64,000 nucleotides of DNA from an uncultured Flavobacteriales bacterium. GTDB lineage: Bacteria; Bacteroidota; Bacteroidia; Flavobacteriales_G; Salibacteraceae. The DNA is taken from assembly GCA_913020435.1 (NCBI GenBank), contig CAJVZZ010000006.1, positions 62,001 to 126,000 on the forward strand. Reading direction: 5' to 3'. The notes beneath the pieces are model-generated. The model searched no databases. It saw only the letters and a list, made by a program, of their open reading frames with translations, and was not told the DNA's origin. This document shows, one piece after another, positions 7,060 to 15,701 of this stretch (position 1 is the stretch's first letter; the number at the start of each line of letters is the position of its first letter). The position numbers and the translations under genes are program-made.

Positions 7060-9447
7060 TTGAAATTAAACAGCCAATATAGTCTAGCTGTACTAATTTG
7101 TTTTTTAGGATTGGTAAATGGTAATTTTTCCTTTGCACAAGAATCTCGTAGTTCTGAATCTTTTACAATTTTTGGAGATACTTTATTTCAAGGAAAATGG
7201 TCTGCAAGAGGAATAGATAATCAAGCGGGACAAGTTGCTTTTGCCGAATACGATACTTATGATTCTAGCTATACTTTTATAACTACACAAGGGTATATTT
7301 TCACAACTAAAGAGTCTGCAATAGATTGGTTATTACTAAACCCTCAGCATATATTTGATAATCCTATAGCAGGTTTCAGCCGATTTTCAACTGGCGGAAA
7401 AACCTATTTAAATGTAGTTACAAGAGATGGATTCTATTACCATTCTGAAGATTTAGGAAAGTCTTGGAATTCTGGTATTGGTTTAAAAGCTATTGAAGGA
7501 TTTGCTACCGTTCAAAAAATGGTTCAAGCTGGTAATGGAGACATTTTACTCTTGCTAGAAGAAAAATTAGGTCAAGCAGATGTTACGCTTTATGAATCTA
7601 ATGATTATGGGACTAGTTTCAATAAGATTAAAACTTTCGATTCACCTATTCCTTTAGCCTTAAATAATTACGACATCTCCAAGCCCATTGGAAATGATAG
7701 TACTTTACTCATACTGTATGTAGACACTTTATCAATATATAATGTATTCACAGATAGTTTTAAGTTTCATTCTAAGGTTCCTGCTTTTTCATTTAGAGAA
7801 GCTAGAATTTCAGGTTCATTTTCTAATGGTAATTATAATTTCTACCTATGTCGAGGGGCCTCGGTCTATCAATATGAACACAGTAATTCCTTCTGGAAAA
7901 GAAAATCTCAAATTTCATTTGAATCAAGACTTCCTCATACCTTTTCTGCAAGTAGCACGAAAATAAATAGCTTATTCGTTGGAGGATATGATTTTCATAA
8001 ATCAGCAGATACCGCGAAAACCTGGTCAGTTCAAAACACTTTGAACGATTTCTTAGTCAACAAAAGTTCGAAACTGCACCCTGGAATAAACTTTATTCAA
8101 TCTTTTAAAAATGTACGTCAATCTGAAATATTTTTAATTGCCTCGGATGGGGGATTATTTTTGAGTCAAGATCAATTTAATACCGTGATTAATCTTACTC
8201 CCAACGGAATTCAAATTGGCAATCATTATGACTTGAAGATTCTAAAGGACAACATTTCTAAGCTTTACACTTCCATGGAATCTCAAGGGTTGCATACCTA
8301 TAAAAATTACAATTCTGATAGTACTATTAACTCGGAACACATTGCATGGAGTAGTAATTTTGGATTGGAGAGTAGCAAGTCAAACAACAATTTATGGGCT
8401 GCTTCAGAACAAGAGATTGGTTATGTATCGAGTTTAACTGATCGATTCTATAGAACAAGCTGGACATACTCTGATAGTTTAACGCTTAGTGGTAATAAAC
8501 CAATTTTAGAAGCTCACCCTAACATTTCAACTGAAGCATTTTGTTCAGGCTTATATCCTAAAAATGATCCAGACAAAAAAAGCTATATATATAAATTGAG
8601 CTACGATGGAACCGATATTAATGCGGAACCCATGAATAAGAACTTCAATCTAAATTTATCTAAAACGGAGTTTATTTCGGCTTTTGAAATATCAGAAATT
8701 AATGATAGTAATTGGTATGTAATCACTAACGAGGGAAACTTTTACGGGTCTACTGATGCTGGCGCGACATGGAAACGTTCAGCATTTTTCAATGGACTGC
8801 TTTCAAACAGGAAATTTGGAAGTGCAATTTTAGTATCACCAATTACAGCAGGATTGGTTTATGTTGGAGGAAGAGGAAATGGGAATGGCAGTATTTATTA
8901 CTCCCAAAATTTCGGAAAAGACTTTAAACTTTTAGGAAGTGGATTAAAAAATACTGAAGTTTTTGGAATTTCAAGTGTCAAAAACGATAGTCTCCTATTT
9001 GTTGCAACTAAGAACGGTCCATACGTATATTCAGAAAAATTTGAAGAATGGGAGTCGCTATTAACCAACGACATACCAACAAGAAACTGGACTTGTGTTC
9101 AAGCATTTGAAAATGAAAATTCAGTTTGGTTTGGGACTTTTGGTCGTGGATTATGGGAGTTTGACTATCAATATTTTAAAGGTTCCATAAACTCAATGTC
9201 GAATTTACTATCCACTGAATCCTCAATACAATTATATCCGAACCCAACAAATGGAATTCTTAAAATTGAGACCTTAGTCGAATTCAAGTCGGTTTCCTTA
9301 TTCTCCATTGAAGGTAAAAAAGTTGAGACTTTCAAAATGAACGATTCAAATGAAATCGATATTAAAAGCTTGGATAATGGAACCTATGTCTTGCGATTTC
9401 AACTCGAAAACGGCCAAGTGTCAAACCACAAAATCGTTAAAGAATAA
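7060..9447 (+). CDS. T9SS type A sorting domain protein, sialidase/BNR-like propeller
   Basis: A secreted protein of 795 residues beginning with TTG and a clear signal peptide (residues 1-27, hydrophobic core AVLICFLGLV, cleavage near FSFAQ). The body is a beta-propeller of the BNR/VPS10-like kind: Asp-box-like turns such as SEDLGKSWN, STDAGATWKRS and SQNFGKDFK recur at intervals. The last about 75 residues form a T9SS type A sorting domain, with YPNPTNG at its start and a terminal KIVKE strand. The protein should be exported by Sec, crossed through the outer membrane by the type IX system, and released or anchored to lipopolysaccharide. The ligand or substrate is unknown. Its gene ends one base before the convergent hisC gene. 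Confidence 0.87.
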   Translation: MKLNSQYSLAVLICFLGLVNGNFSFAQESRSSESFTIFGDTLFQGKWSARGIDNQAGQVAFAEYDTYDSSYTFITTQGYIFTTKESAIDWLLLNPQHIFDNPIAGFSRFSTGGKTYLNVVTRDGFYYHSEDLGKSWNSGIGLKAIEGFATVQKMVQAGNGDILLLLEEKLGQADVTLYESNDYGTSFNKIKTFDSPIPLALNNYDISKPIGNDSTLLILYVDTLSIYNVFTDSFKFHSKVPAFSFREARISGSFSNGNYNFYLCRGASVYQYEHSNSFWKRKSQISFESRLPHTFSASSTKINSLFVGGYDFHKSADTAKTWSVQNTLNDFLVNKSSKLHPGINFIQSFKNVRQSEIFLIASDGGLFLSQDQFNTVINLTPNGIQIGNHYDLKILKDNISKLYTSMESQGLHTYKNYNSDSTINSEHIAWSSNFGLESSKSNNNLWAASEQEIGYVSSLTDRFYRTSWTYSDSLTLSGNKPILEAHPNISTEAFCSGLYPKNDPDKKSYIYKLSYDGTDINAEPMNKNFNLNLSKTEFISAFEISEINDSNWYVITNEGNFYGSTDAGATWKRSAFFNGLLSNRKFGSAILVSPITAGLVYVGGRGNGNGSIYYSQNFGKDFKLLGSGLKNTEVFGISSVKNDSLLFVATKNGPYVYSEKFEEWESLLTNDIPTRNWTCVQAFENENSVWFGTFGRGLWEFDYQYFKGSINSMSNLLSTESSIQLYPNPTNGILKIETLVEFKSVSLFSIEGKKVETFKMNDSNEIDIKSLDNGTYVLRFQLENGQVSNHKIVKE

Positions 9448-10548
9448 TTACTTTTTATTGGTAATTTCCTTTAAAGCATTTATACACATTTCATTTTCAC
9501 GTGGAATTCCAACTGTTATTCTTAGACAATGCGGAAGGCCAAAAGCTTTGAGTGGGCGCACAAACACTCCTAATTTCATTAACTCTTCAAAATAAAAATG
9601 AACGGTTTCCTCATTTTTTAAATCAAGCATTATGAAGTTTCCAAAGCTTGGTGTATAATTCAAGTTAAGATCTTCAAAAGTTTGATAATATTTTTTGATC
9701 TCAGTTGAATTATTTTCAATTGTATTCTTTAAATATTCTGTATCGCTAAGGGCTCCAATTCCTGCTGCCTGTGCAAGGTTTGATGGCTCGAATGTTAACT
9801 TTACTTTCATTATGGCCTCTATTAGTTTTTCGTGACCAATTGCATAACCAATTCGTATTGCTGCAATACCATATGCTTTTGAAAAAGTCCGCAGTGTTAA
9901 TACATTTTCATAATCGTAGCTCGCGCTATTTGGGAAATCTGAAGATAAATCATGAGCAAATTCGTAATATGCTTCATCCACAATGATTAAAATATCATTC
10001 GGGACTTTTCGAATAAATTCCACTAAATCCTTTTCTGAAATCATTGATCCAGTAGGATTATTTGGGTTTGATAAATATATCGCCTTTGTTTTATCGTTAA
10101 TCGCGTTATATAAAGCATCTAAATCGAAGCCAAAACCCTCTGCCAAAGGAACTGTTTGAACCTTCACATTATTCGCTTTTGCCCAAATATATACCGCAAC
10201 AAAAGTCCCAGAACAGGTCAATAATTCATCGCTATTCTCAAAAAACGCATTAAACAAATTATTAAAAATAGATTCACTTCCATTTCCAACAGCAACCTCC
10301 TCAAATTTCCGCTTCCACTTAGTTGCCAGTAAGTTTCGTAATTCTGTACATACTGGATCTGGATAATAGTGTGAATTAGAAAGCGAAGTGGTTACATAGT
10401 TCATTGCTTTAGGAGAAGGACCAAAATTATTTTCATTGTTCCATAAAACAGCAACTTCCTTTAGCTGAAGTTCTTTTATGATTTGATCCAAAGGCTTGCC
10501 AGGCTTGTAACTTTTTAATTCAGCAATATTTTCAGGGATTTGAATCAT
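9448..10548 (-). CDS. histidinol-phosphate aminotransferase-like (class II) enzyme
   Basis: A PLP-dependent fold-type I aminotransferase of 366 residues, of the HisC family. It contains the PLP-binding lysine K224 in TFSKAYGIAAIRIGY, the YLSNPNNPTG segment, the DEAYYEF aspartate that contacts the pyridinium nitrogen, and a C-terminal arginine in CLRITVG for the substrate carboxylate. HisC converts imidazole-acetol phosphate plus glutamate to histidinol phosphate. No other histidine genes are near, and related enzymes use aromatic amino acids, so the true substrate is open. It converges with the T9SS protein gene with no spacer. A TATATTTG element sits upstream at 10565-10572 on the minus strand. 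Confidence 0.82.
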   Translation of the reverse strand: MIQIPENIAELKSYKPGKPLDQIIKELQLKEVAVLWNNENNFGPSPKAMNYVTTSLSNSHYYPDPVCTELRNLLATKWKRKFEEVAVGNGSESIFNNLFNAFFENSDELLTCSGTFVAVYIWAKANNVKVQTVPLAEGFGFDLDALYNAINDKTKAIYLSNPNNPTGSMISEKDLVEFIRKVPNDILIIVDEAYYEFAHDLSSDFPNSASYDYENVLTLRTFSKAYGIAAIRIGYAIGHEKLIEAIMKVKLTFEPSNLAQAAGIGALSDTEYLKNTIENNSTEIKKYYQTFEDLNLNYTPSFGNFIMLDLKNEETVHFYFEELMKLGVFVRPLKAFGLPHCLRITVGIPRENEMCINALKEITNKK

Positions 10549-10564
10549 GTATTTTTCTTTGATT

Positions 10565-10572
10565 CAAATATA
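10565..10572 (-). promoter_or_regulatory. possible -7 element of the hisC-like gene
   Basis: Minus-strand TATATTTG fits the TAnnTTTG consensus 16 bases before the ATG. A TTG is present upstream, but at 13 bases rather than 19. Confidence 0.35.
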
Positions 10573-10659
10573 AATTAGTCGAGTACAAAAAGAGGCAGAT
10601 TATTTCAGTTGATTAAAAGATTTACTTTGCGGTGTATTAATGAACACATAACAGTGCCA

Positions 10660-11433
10660 ATGAAGATTTTTAAAAGTTTTTTTCTAATTATTAATTATAA
10701 GACTGTAATAACCTCACTAATATCCTTGGGGGCAGCATACTTATGCAATATATACGAAATCAAAGCTGAGTTTCCGCTTTATCTCATAAGCATCGCAATC
10801 GTATTTCCCATAGTTTTTTCAATTGATAGCGCTTATAAAAGGAGAGAGTTTGCTTTACAACAATACGCTGACCTTAAGGCACATGCACTGTCTTATTACT
10901 TTGGAGTGCGAGAATGGGTGCAACCGTATAAACCAGAAATCGCAGCTGAAGTTAAGGTTGAAATAAATGCATTGTTTGAAAATATGAGTGCCAACTTTTT
11001 ATTAAATCCAGAAGAAGCGAAAAAGAAAGAACAAGAAATGTACGCGAGATTCTCAAATCTTTCGGCCAGAGTTGCAGATTTCAAAGAATATGGCAGTGCC
11101 GGAAGTGAGAATTCACGTTTACATCAATATGTAAGTAAAATGATTGTTTCTTATGGTATTATGAAGAATGTTTTCTACTATCGAACGCCTATAACCTTGC
11201 GTGCTTACAGTAAAGTTTTTATTTATTTCTTCCCTATACTTTATGGTCCATTCAGTGCGAGTACTTTTTCTGACTATTCACATGGAATCGGCTATGTAAT
11301 CGCAGTTTTGTACAGTGTAATTTTAGTGAGTTTGGATAACCTTCAAGAACATATAGAAAATCCATTTGATCAGGTTGGAGAGGATGATATTAAGTTTGAT
11401 GTTGAAGAGCTAAATGACGCAATGATTAAATAA
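10660..11433 (+). CDS. bestrophin-like membrane protein
   Basis: A membrane protein of about 257 residues from the ATG at 10660. The frame is open from a TTG at 10609, which would add 17 polar residues; I prefer the ATG because the hydrophobic region follows it. There are two hydrophobic hairpins: one at the N-terminus (TVITSLISLGAAYLCNI and a second helix ending FPIVFSID), and one near the C-terminus (VFIYFFPILYGP, then GYVIAVLYSVILV). This 2+2 layout and the C-terminal IENPFDQ-x-DDI motif echo the bestrophin encoded at 44498-45376 (IEDPFG-x-DDNDLP), so it is probably a divergent bestrophin-type channel. That is inference from topology and one motif. The TerB-like gene follows after 11 bases. 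Confidence 0.7.
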   Translation: MKIFKSFFLIINYKTVITSLISLGAAYLCNIYEIKAEFPLYLISIAIVFPIVFSIDSAYKRREFALQQYADLKAHALSYYFGVREWVQPYKPEIAAEVKVEINALFENMSANFLLNPEEAKKKEQEMYARFSNLSARVADFKEYGSAGSENSRLHQYVSKMIVSYGIMKNVFYYRTPITLRAYSKVFIYFFPILYGPFSASTFSDYSHGIGYVIAVLYSVILVSLDNLQEHIENPFDQVGEDDIKFDVEELNDAMIK

Positions 11434-11444
11434 TAAAGTCAATT

Positions 11445-11867
11445 ATGCAAGACCCGTTTGAAAAAATGCACTACAACAAAAAGTCAATGCTAGCACTTTT
11501 TGTATCTATGTCGAAGTCCGATAATGATATAGACAATGATGAAGAAATTTTCATTGAAGAAATGCGCGAAAAATTGGGTGTTTCAGAAGATGAACTAAAA
11601 TACATTTGGGAAAATGGGGCAGATTACCCTCTTAATCCGCCAAAATCAGAAAAACACCGCATGACAATCATGTACCAGTTACTTTACCTTATGGTAATTG
11701 ATGGAATAGTTACTGATGAGGAAAAAAAGTTCCTCTATGAAGTGGGACTCAAGTTAGCCATTAAGCCAGCGTTAACAAATGATCTTGTTAATACAATGGA
11801 GGAGCATATAGGAAAAGAACTTCCAGATGGTTTGCTTAATTCTATTATTGCTAAGTACTTGAACTAG
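11445..11867 (+). CDS. TerB-like (tellurite resistance B fold) protein
   Basis: A cytosolic, mostly helical protein of 140 residues with a strongly acidic face. The pattern SKSDNDIDNDEEIFI at about residues 23-37 and VIDGIVTDEEKKFL in the second half resembles the paired D-G-x-(V/I)-x-x-E-E signatures of TerB domains, which bind divalent metal. TerB proteins link membrane or stress complexes in ways that are poorly defined. Its position 11 bases after the bestrophin-like gene suggests a functional pair. Its 3' end overlaps the convergent recQ by 4 bases. The fold call is moderately sure, the role unknown. Confidence 0.68.
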   Translation: MQDPFEKMHYNKKSMLALFVSMSKSDNDIDNDEEIFIEEMREKLGVSEDELKYIWENGADYPLNPPKSEKHRMTIMYQLLYLMVIDGIVTDEEKKFLYEVGLKLAIKPALTNDLVNTMEEHIGKELPDGLLNSIIAKYLN

Positions 11868-13765
11868 GACGACCCAGATAAAGACACAATATCTCCGTCA
11901 ACACATATCATTTTTTGCTCTTCCAAAAGTTCTAGCACTTTTATTATAAGAGCATCATCATATTTAGAGTGAGCTTCCATCAAGTCGTGCATTAGTGCAG
12001 TTGAATTTTCTAGATGAAATAGAACCGAATTTGCAATTGTTATAAAAGAATTAGAGCTTCCAACTTTTTCTTTTATGCTCAGGCAATAATCACATTTCCC
12101 ACAATACTTATTAGAAACTTCACCAAAATACTCCAGTAACATTCTTGAACGGCAATCGCGTTTTTCCAGTAATTGCTTCATCGCTTTAAACCGTTCAATC
12201 GCTCTACTTTTTAAGGTATTATAATTAGCGCGTTTAAAGTTTATTTCATTGCTTTTTAAACGTTCCTGAGTTAGCAGAACCGAGGTGGATTCCAACAATT
12301 CTTGATAGTCAACAATCCCTTTTTTTGACATTAAACGAAGCACCTTTTGAACTTCAGATAAATTCCAATCCAATCGCTCCGCTAATTCTGGCTCGCGAAT
12401 GGCCGTTGGAAAATCAAATAGTCCGGAATAGGATCGAAGTAAGACATCAAACATCTGACTTTCTCTAGACTCTTCCTCTTTGAAGTAGCGCCTGCTTACC
12501 TTAATCTTTACTCTAGAAAGCTCAAAGCTTGCATCGGGAATATTAAGTAGACCCTCCAGTGCTAAAATGCGCAGCGCCGACATTGCATCCAGTTGCTTGA
12601 TCTTGTATTTTTTGCAAAACAAAACCAAATCAAAATCGTGAAACTCTTCTAATCCAGAACCTATAGCAACTTTTAAATGGTTCATAAACCAGCCGTATAC
12701 CTTCCGAATAAATTCTTTGGAAGGATATTTTCGCAACACGCTTTGCTCCAGTGCAGCTAAATCAGTTTGATCGTACATTAGAACAGCATAGGACTTCTTT
12801 TCATCTCTACCTGCCCTACCCGCTTCTTGAAAATACGATTCTGGATTTTCTGGAATATCGAAATGAACGACCCAACGCACGTCAGGTTTATCTATCCCCA
12901 TTCCAAATGCATTAGTTGCCACAATTACCTGAACCTCATTGTTAATCCACTTTTCTTGGGCTTCAGATCGCTGAAATAGATCAAGCCCAGCGTGATAAGC
13001 CAATGCCGAAACTTCTCTATTTATTAAAAGCTGAGCGTATTCCTCTGTTTTTCTTCGATTTTGAACGTAGAGAATTCCTGATCCGCCTGTTTTTTGAATC
13101 AATCGCTCCAGACGGTAAAATTTATCCTCTTCTTGTTTGATGATATATGCTAGGTTGGTTCTTTCAAAACTTTTTTGAATCAAGTTTGGACTTTTAAATA
13201 CTAGTTTTTCTTGAATATCAATGGCTACTGATGGTGTCGCCGTTGCTGTTAAAGCAATTATTGGGACGTTTGGAAGGAACTCTCTTATTTCAGCAACTTC
13301 GAGATAGTCTGGCCTAAAATCATAGCCCCATTGCGATATACAATGCGCTTCATCAACTGCAATCAAATTGCATTTTATAGATGGTAACCGCGCCAAAAAA
13401 AGTTCAGTTTTTAATCGTTCTGGCGATACATATAAAAACTTGGTATTTCCATAAATACAATTGTCCAATGCCTGATCGATTGCCGTTTTCGACATTCCTG
13501 AAACCAGACAGTCTGCATTAATTCCGAGCTTTTTAAGCTGATGAACTTGATCCTTCATCAATGCTATCAGTGGCGATACAACAATGGTACAGCCACCTAA
13601 ATACAAGCCTGGAATTTGGAAGCAAATCGATTTACCTCCTCCAGTTGGAAGCAAGGCTAAAGTATCTTTTCCAGCCATTACCGATTCAATAATATCCTCT
13701 TGTTTACTCCTAAAGGAATCAAATCCCCAATGGGATTTCAGTAGTTGATGAATCGATTTAGCCAC
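11864..13765 (-). CDS. recQ: RecQ family ATP-dependent DNA helicase
   Basis: A 3'-5' superfamily 2 DNA helicase of 633 residues used in recombinational repair and fork processing. Walker A is TGGGKS (41-46) and the DEAH box is at 138-141, directly followed by the RecQ-specific aromatic loop HCISQWGYDFRP. Helicase C motifs include ATNAFGMGIDKPDVR and the arginine finger segment QEAGRAGRD. A zinc-binding region with CRSRMLLEYFGE and CGKCDYC follows. After this there is no HRDC domain, so it is the shorter RecQ form frequent in Bacteroidetes. The start is an ATG with MAKSIHQLLK. The gene is flanked by the TPR gene upstream (34-base gap), with which it may be co-transcribed. Confidence 0.93.
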   Translation of the reverse strand: MAKSIHQLLKSHWGFDSFRSKQEDIIESVMAGKDTLALLPTGGGKSICFQIPGLYLGGCTIVVSPLIALMKDQVHQLKKLGINADCLVSGMSKTAIDQALDNCIYGNTKFLYVSPERLKTELFLARLPSIKCNLIAVDEAHCISQWGYDFRPDYLEVAEIREFLPNVPIIALTATATPSVAIDIQEKLVFKSPNLIQKSFERTNLAYIIKQEEDKFYRLERLIQKTGGSGILYVQNRRKTEEYAQLLINREVSALAYHAGLDLFQRSEAQEKWINNEVQVIVATNAFGMGIDKPDVRWVVHFDIPENPESYFQEAGRAGRDEKKSYAVLMYDQTDLAALEQSVLRKYPSKEFIRKVYGWFMNHLKVAIGSGLEEFHDFDLVLFCKKYKIKQLDAMSALRILALEGLLNIPDASFELSRVKIKVSRRYFKEEESRESQMFDVLLRSYSGLFDFPTAIREPELAERLDWNLSEVQKVLRLMSKKGIVDYQELLESTSVLLTQERLKSNEINFKRANYNTLKSRAIERFKAMKQLLEKRDCRSRMLLEYFGEVSNKYCGKCDYCLSIKEKVGSSNSFITIANSVLFHLENSTALMHDLMEAHSKYDDALIIKVLELLEEQKMICVDGDIVSLSGSS

Positions 13766-13799
13766 TTTTCAAAAATAACGCAATCTTATTCTCTCAGCC

Positions 13800-14714
13800 C
13801 TATGCAGCCTTTCTATGATTCTGACGTTTTGATAACAAATTAGCCAACAAACCATTTGCTTTTGGATGTCCCAAAGCACGAGCAAATTGTAAATCATTCA
13901 ATGCCGATTTTTCTTCAACTTTAAACTCAATCTTTATCAATGCCAGTTTTACAATTGCCTCAGCATTATGTGGCTCCATTGCAAGAACACTTTTAAATAT
14001 TTTATATGCCTTAGGCCACTTTTTTTCTTCGAACAATACCGTCCCCTTTAGCATTAGCGTTTCTGTATGACTTGGAATTAAAGTCTCCATTTTTTCCATG
14101 TCTTCAATCGCCAAATCAATATTTTTTAGTGCAATCCTTAAGTATGCTCTTCCTTTTAAAGCCGAAAAGCTGTTTGGATTTAATAGCAATGCAAAATTCA
14201 AATCGTTCAATGCTCTGCCATCTTGATCTAAGTGAGAATACAATTTAGCACGTTGAATATAAATACTTTCAGCATTAGGCTTAATATGCACGGCCTCATT
14301 TATGTTGCTTAATGCCGCTCTATACAATCCTTGTTGTTTAAGGCAATCGGCTAACTGCAATCTTCCACTTACTGATTTTGTATCAAGAGACAAGTGCAAT
14401 TTTAATTTTTCGATCGCTGCATCAATAGCGCCGTGCTTCATTAAATTAATTGCTTCCATCAATAATTCGTTGCTCCACGTTTTGATATGACCATTATTCG
14501 CAAATCGAATCAATGCCTTATTGTCTAAAATTAAATTTCCTTCTGTATCTAAAAGCATTTCGTAAAACTCTTTGCAGGATATCATAACTTGACGTCGAAC
14601 TGATATACCTTTATCGTGTTCTTTCCAAAGCTCGGCTGCTACTTTTTTCAATACATCCCAAACTCTAGGGTTCATTCCTACTGGTCTTACTGTTGTTTTT
14701 TCGTTCTTTTTCAT
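13800..14714 (-). CDS. tetratricopeptide repeat protein
   Basis: A 304-residue protein with no signal peptide. The first about 90 residues contain a segment rich in basic and aromatic residues (NPRVWDVLKKVAAELW). From about residue 95 to 285 there are at least five TPR units, for example HLSLDTKSVSGRLQLADCL, HIKPNAESIYIQRAKLY, LLNPNSFSALKGRAYLRIAL and AMEPHNAEAIVKLALIKI. These form a scaffold for protein-protein contacts. The partner is unknown. The gene lies 34 bases upstream of recQ in the same direction. Its leader contains two stacked inverted repeats (14754-14774 and 14794-14819), which may regulate it. Confidence 0.8.
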   Translation of the reverse strand: MKKNEKTTVRPVGMNPRVWDVLKKVAAELWKEHDKGISVRRQVMISCKEFYEMLLDTEGNLILDNKALIRFANNGHIKTWSNELLMEAINLMKHGAIDAAIEKLKLHLSLDTKSVSGRLQLADCLKQQGLYRAALSNINEAVHIKPNAESIYIQRAKLYSHLDQDGRALNDLNFALLLNPNSFSALKGRAYLRIALKNIDLAIEDMEKMETLIPSHTETLMLKGTVLFEEKKWPKAYKIFKSVLAMEPHNAEAIVKLALIKIEFKVEEKSALNDLQFARALGHPKANGLLANLLSKRQNHRKAA

Positions 14715-14753
14715 ATCCTTGTTTATTTATTACGAAGCGAAGAAACTGTCTGA

Positions 14754-14774
14754 GAACGTAAAGTATTTACGTTC
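14754..14774. repeat. perfect 9-3-9 inverted repeat
   Basis: GAACGTAAA, spacer GTA, TTTACGTTC. It lies in the divergent region between the TPR gene and dinB, 40 bases from the TPR start codon. It looks like an operator for a dimeric repressor. The regulator is unknown. Confidence 0.5.
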
Positions 14775-14793
14775 CCAAAAAAAAGATTTAAAC

Positions 14794-14819
14794 CCCTTTA
14801 AAATCAGCTATTTAAAGGG
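14794..14819. terminator. inverted repeat with flanking T-runs, terminator or attenuator
   Basis: CCCTTTAAA and TTTAAAGGG with an 8-base loop. On the plus strand it is followed by TGTTTTTATTT. On the minus strand an 8-T run follows at a short distance. It sits upstream of both divergent genes, so it is better read as a transcription barrier or attenuator than as a normal gene-end terminator. Confidence 0.45.
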
Positions 14820-14849
14820 TGTTTTTATTTCACATAAAACTTAAAACAC

Positions 14850-15365
14850 ATGCATAAACCTCAACAATCAGAATACGCTAAATACTACGAGACTTACGTT
14901 TCAAAGGTTGAGGACAAACCATTGGATAGACAGCTTAGTATGAATAGTTTCATTCTGATGGAGATACTAATTAGCCTTGAAGAGGAACAACTTGATTTTG
15001 CATATGCAGACGGAAAATGGACAATTCGAGAATTGTTTCAGCACATTATTGACACTGAAATTGTGTTTGCTTACCGTGCGTTTTCTATTGCACGTGGTGA
15101 ATCTCAGCCATTACCCGGTTTTGATCAAAATGAATATGCAGCGATTGCTGCTAAAGAAAAATTAAGTTTAGAAGAATTAAAAAATGCTTATCGCCAAACT
15201 AGAAGATTTACCGTTTCACTTTTTGGTTATTTAAAAGATGCTGATCTCAAAAGAATCGGAACTGCCTCAGGAAGCCCGTTATCTGCACGTGCAGCTGGCT
15301 ATATTATTATTGGGCACGAATTGCATCATTTGAAAGTGCTCATGGAGAAATACATTAATGTGTAA
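14850..15365 (+). CDS. DinB family metal-dependent protein
   Basis: A four-helix-bundle protein of 171 residues of the DinB/YfiT superfamily. The expected metal-binding histidines are present: one in the segment FQHIIDTE (about residue 69), and the pair in GHELHHLKVL near the C-terminus. Members act in thiol-dependent detoxification or have unknown roles; no thiol cofactor genes are nearby. The start ATG (HKPQQSEYAKYYETYV) is typical of this subfamily. The 3' end overlaps the remains of a lipoprotein gene on the other strand. Family assignment is good, the reaction unknown. Confidence 0.82.
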   Translation: MHKPQQSEYAKYYETYVSKVEDKPLDRQLSMNSFILMEILISLEEEQLDFAYADGKWTIRELFQHIIDTEIVFAYRAFSIARGESQPLPGFDQNEYAAIAAKEKLSLEELKNAYRQTRRFTVSLFGYLKDADLKRIGTASGSPLSARAAGYIIIGHELHHLKVLMEKYINV

Positions 15366-15582
15366 TGAATGAGCTTATAGTATGTTGCTATTGTGGTTTT
15401 AGGTAGTGTAATGAACGTATTCTTGCTGACAAAATGCACGGTGCTATCTGCATTTTGAATTAAAATAGCTTTCTTATAGTTTTTAAGAGATTGAGAAACC
15501 TCTTTTTTCCCCTTATTTCCAGAGCAAGAGAGAATTGTCAAAATGATTATCGGTAAAACTAGATTTCGTAGACTTATTCGTT
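15326..15582 (-). pseudogene. broken small lipoprotein gene
   Basis: Reading from 15580 downwards gives a hydrophobic stretch LVLPIIILTILSCSGNKGKK, which is a lipoprotein signal peptide with lipobox cysteine. The frame has no ATG, GTG or upstream TTG start before a stop at 15581-15583. A TTG exists only inside the signal sequence. The mature part (ADSTVHFVSKNTF and following) then runs out in sequence antisense to the end of dinB. I read it as a truncated lipoprotein gene. A rare ATA start would be the alternative. Confidence 0.45.
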
Positions 15583-15701
15583 ACGGATTATTATTGCTAG
15601 CGGTTTATATAAAATGCGTTTTAATGCACTTTTACATAGTGTTATGATTGTTTTTTTCGCAAGAAAAGTTTGTGATTTTCTTCTAATTTATGTGCTTAAT
15701 T

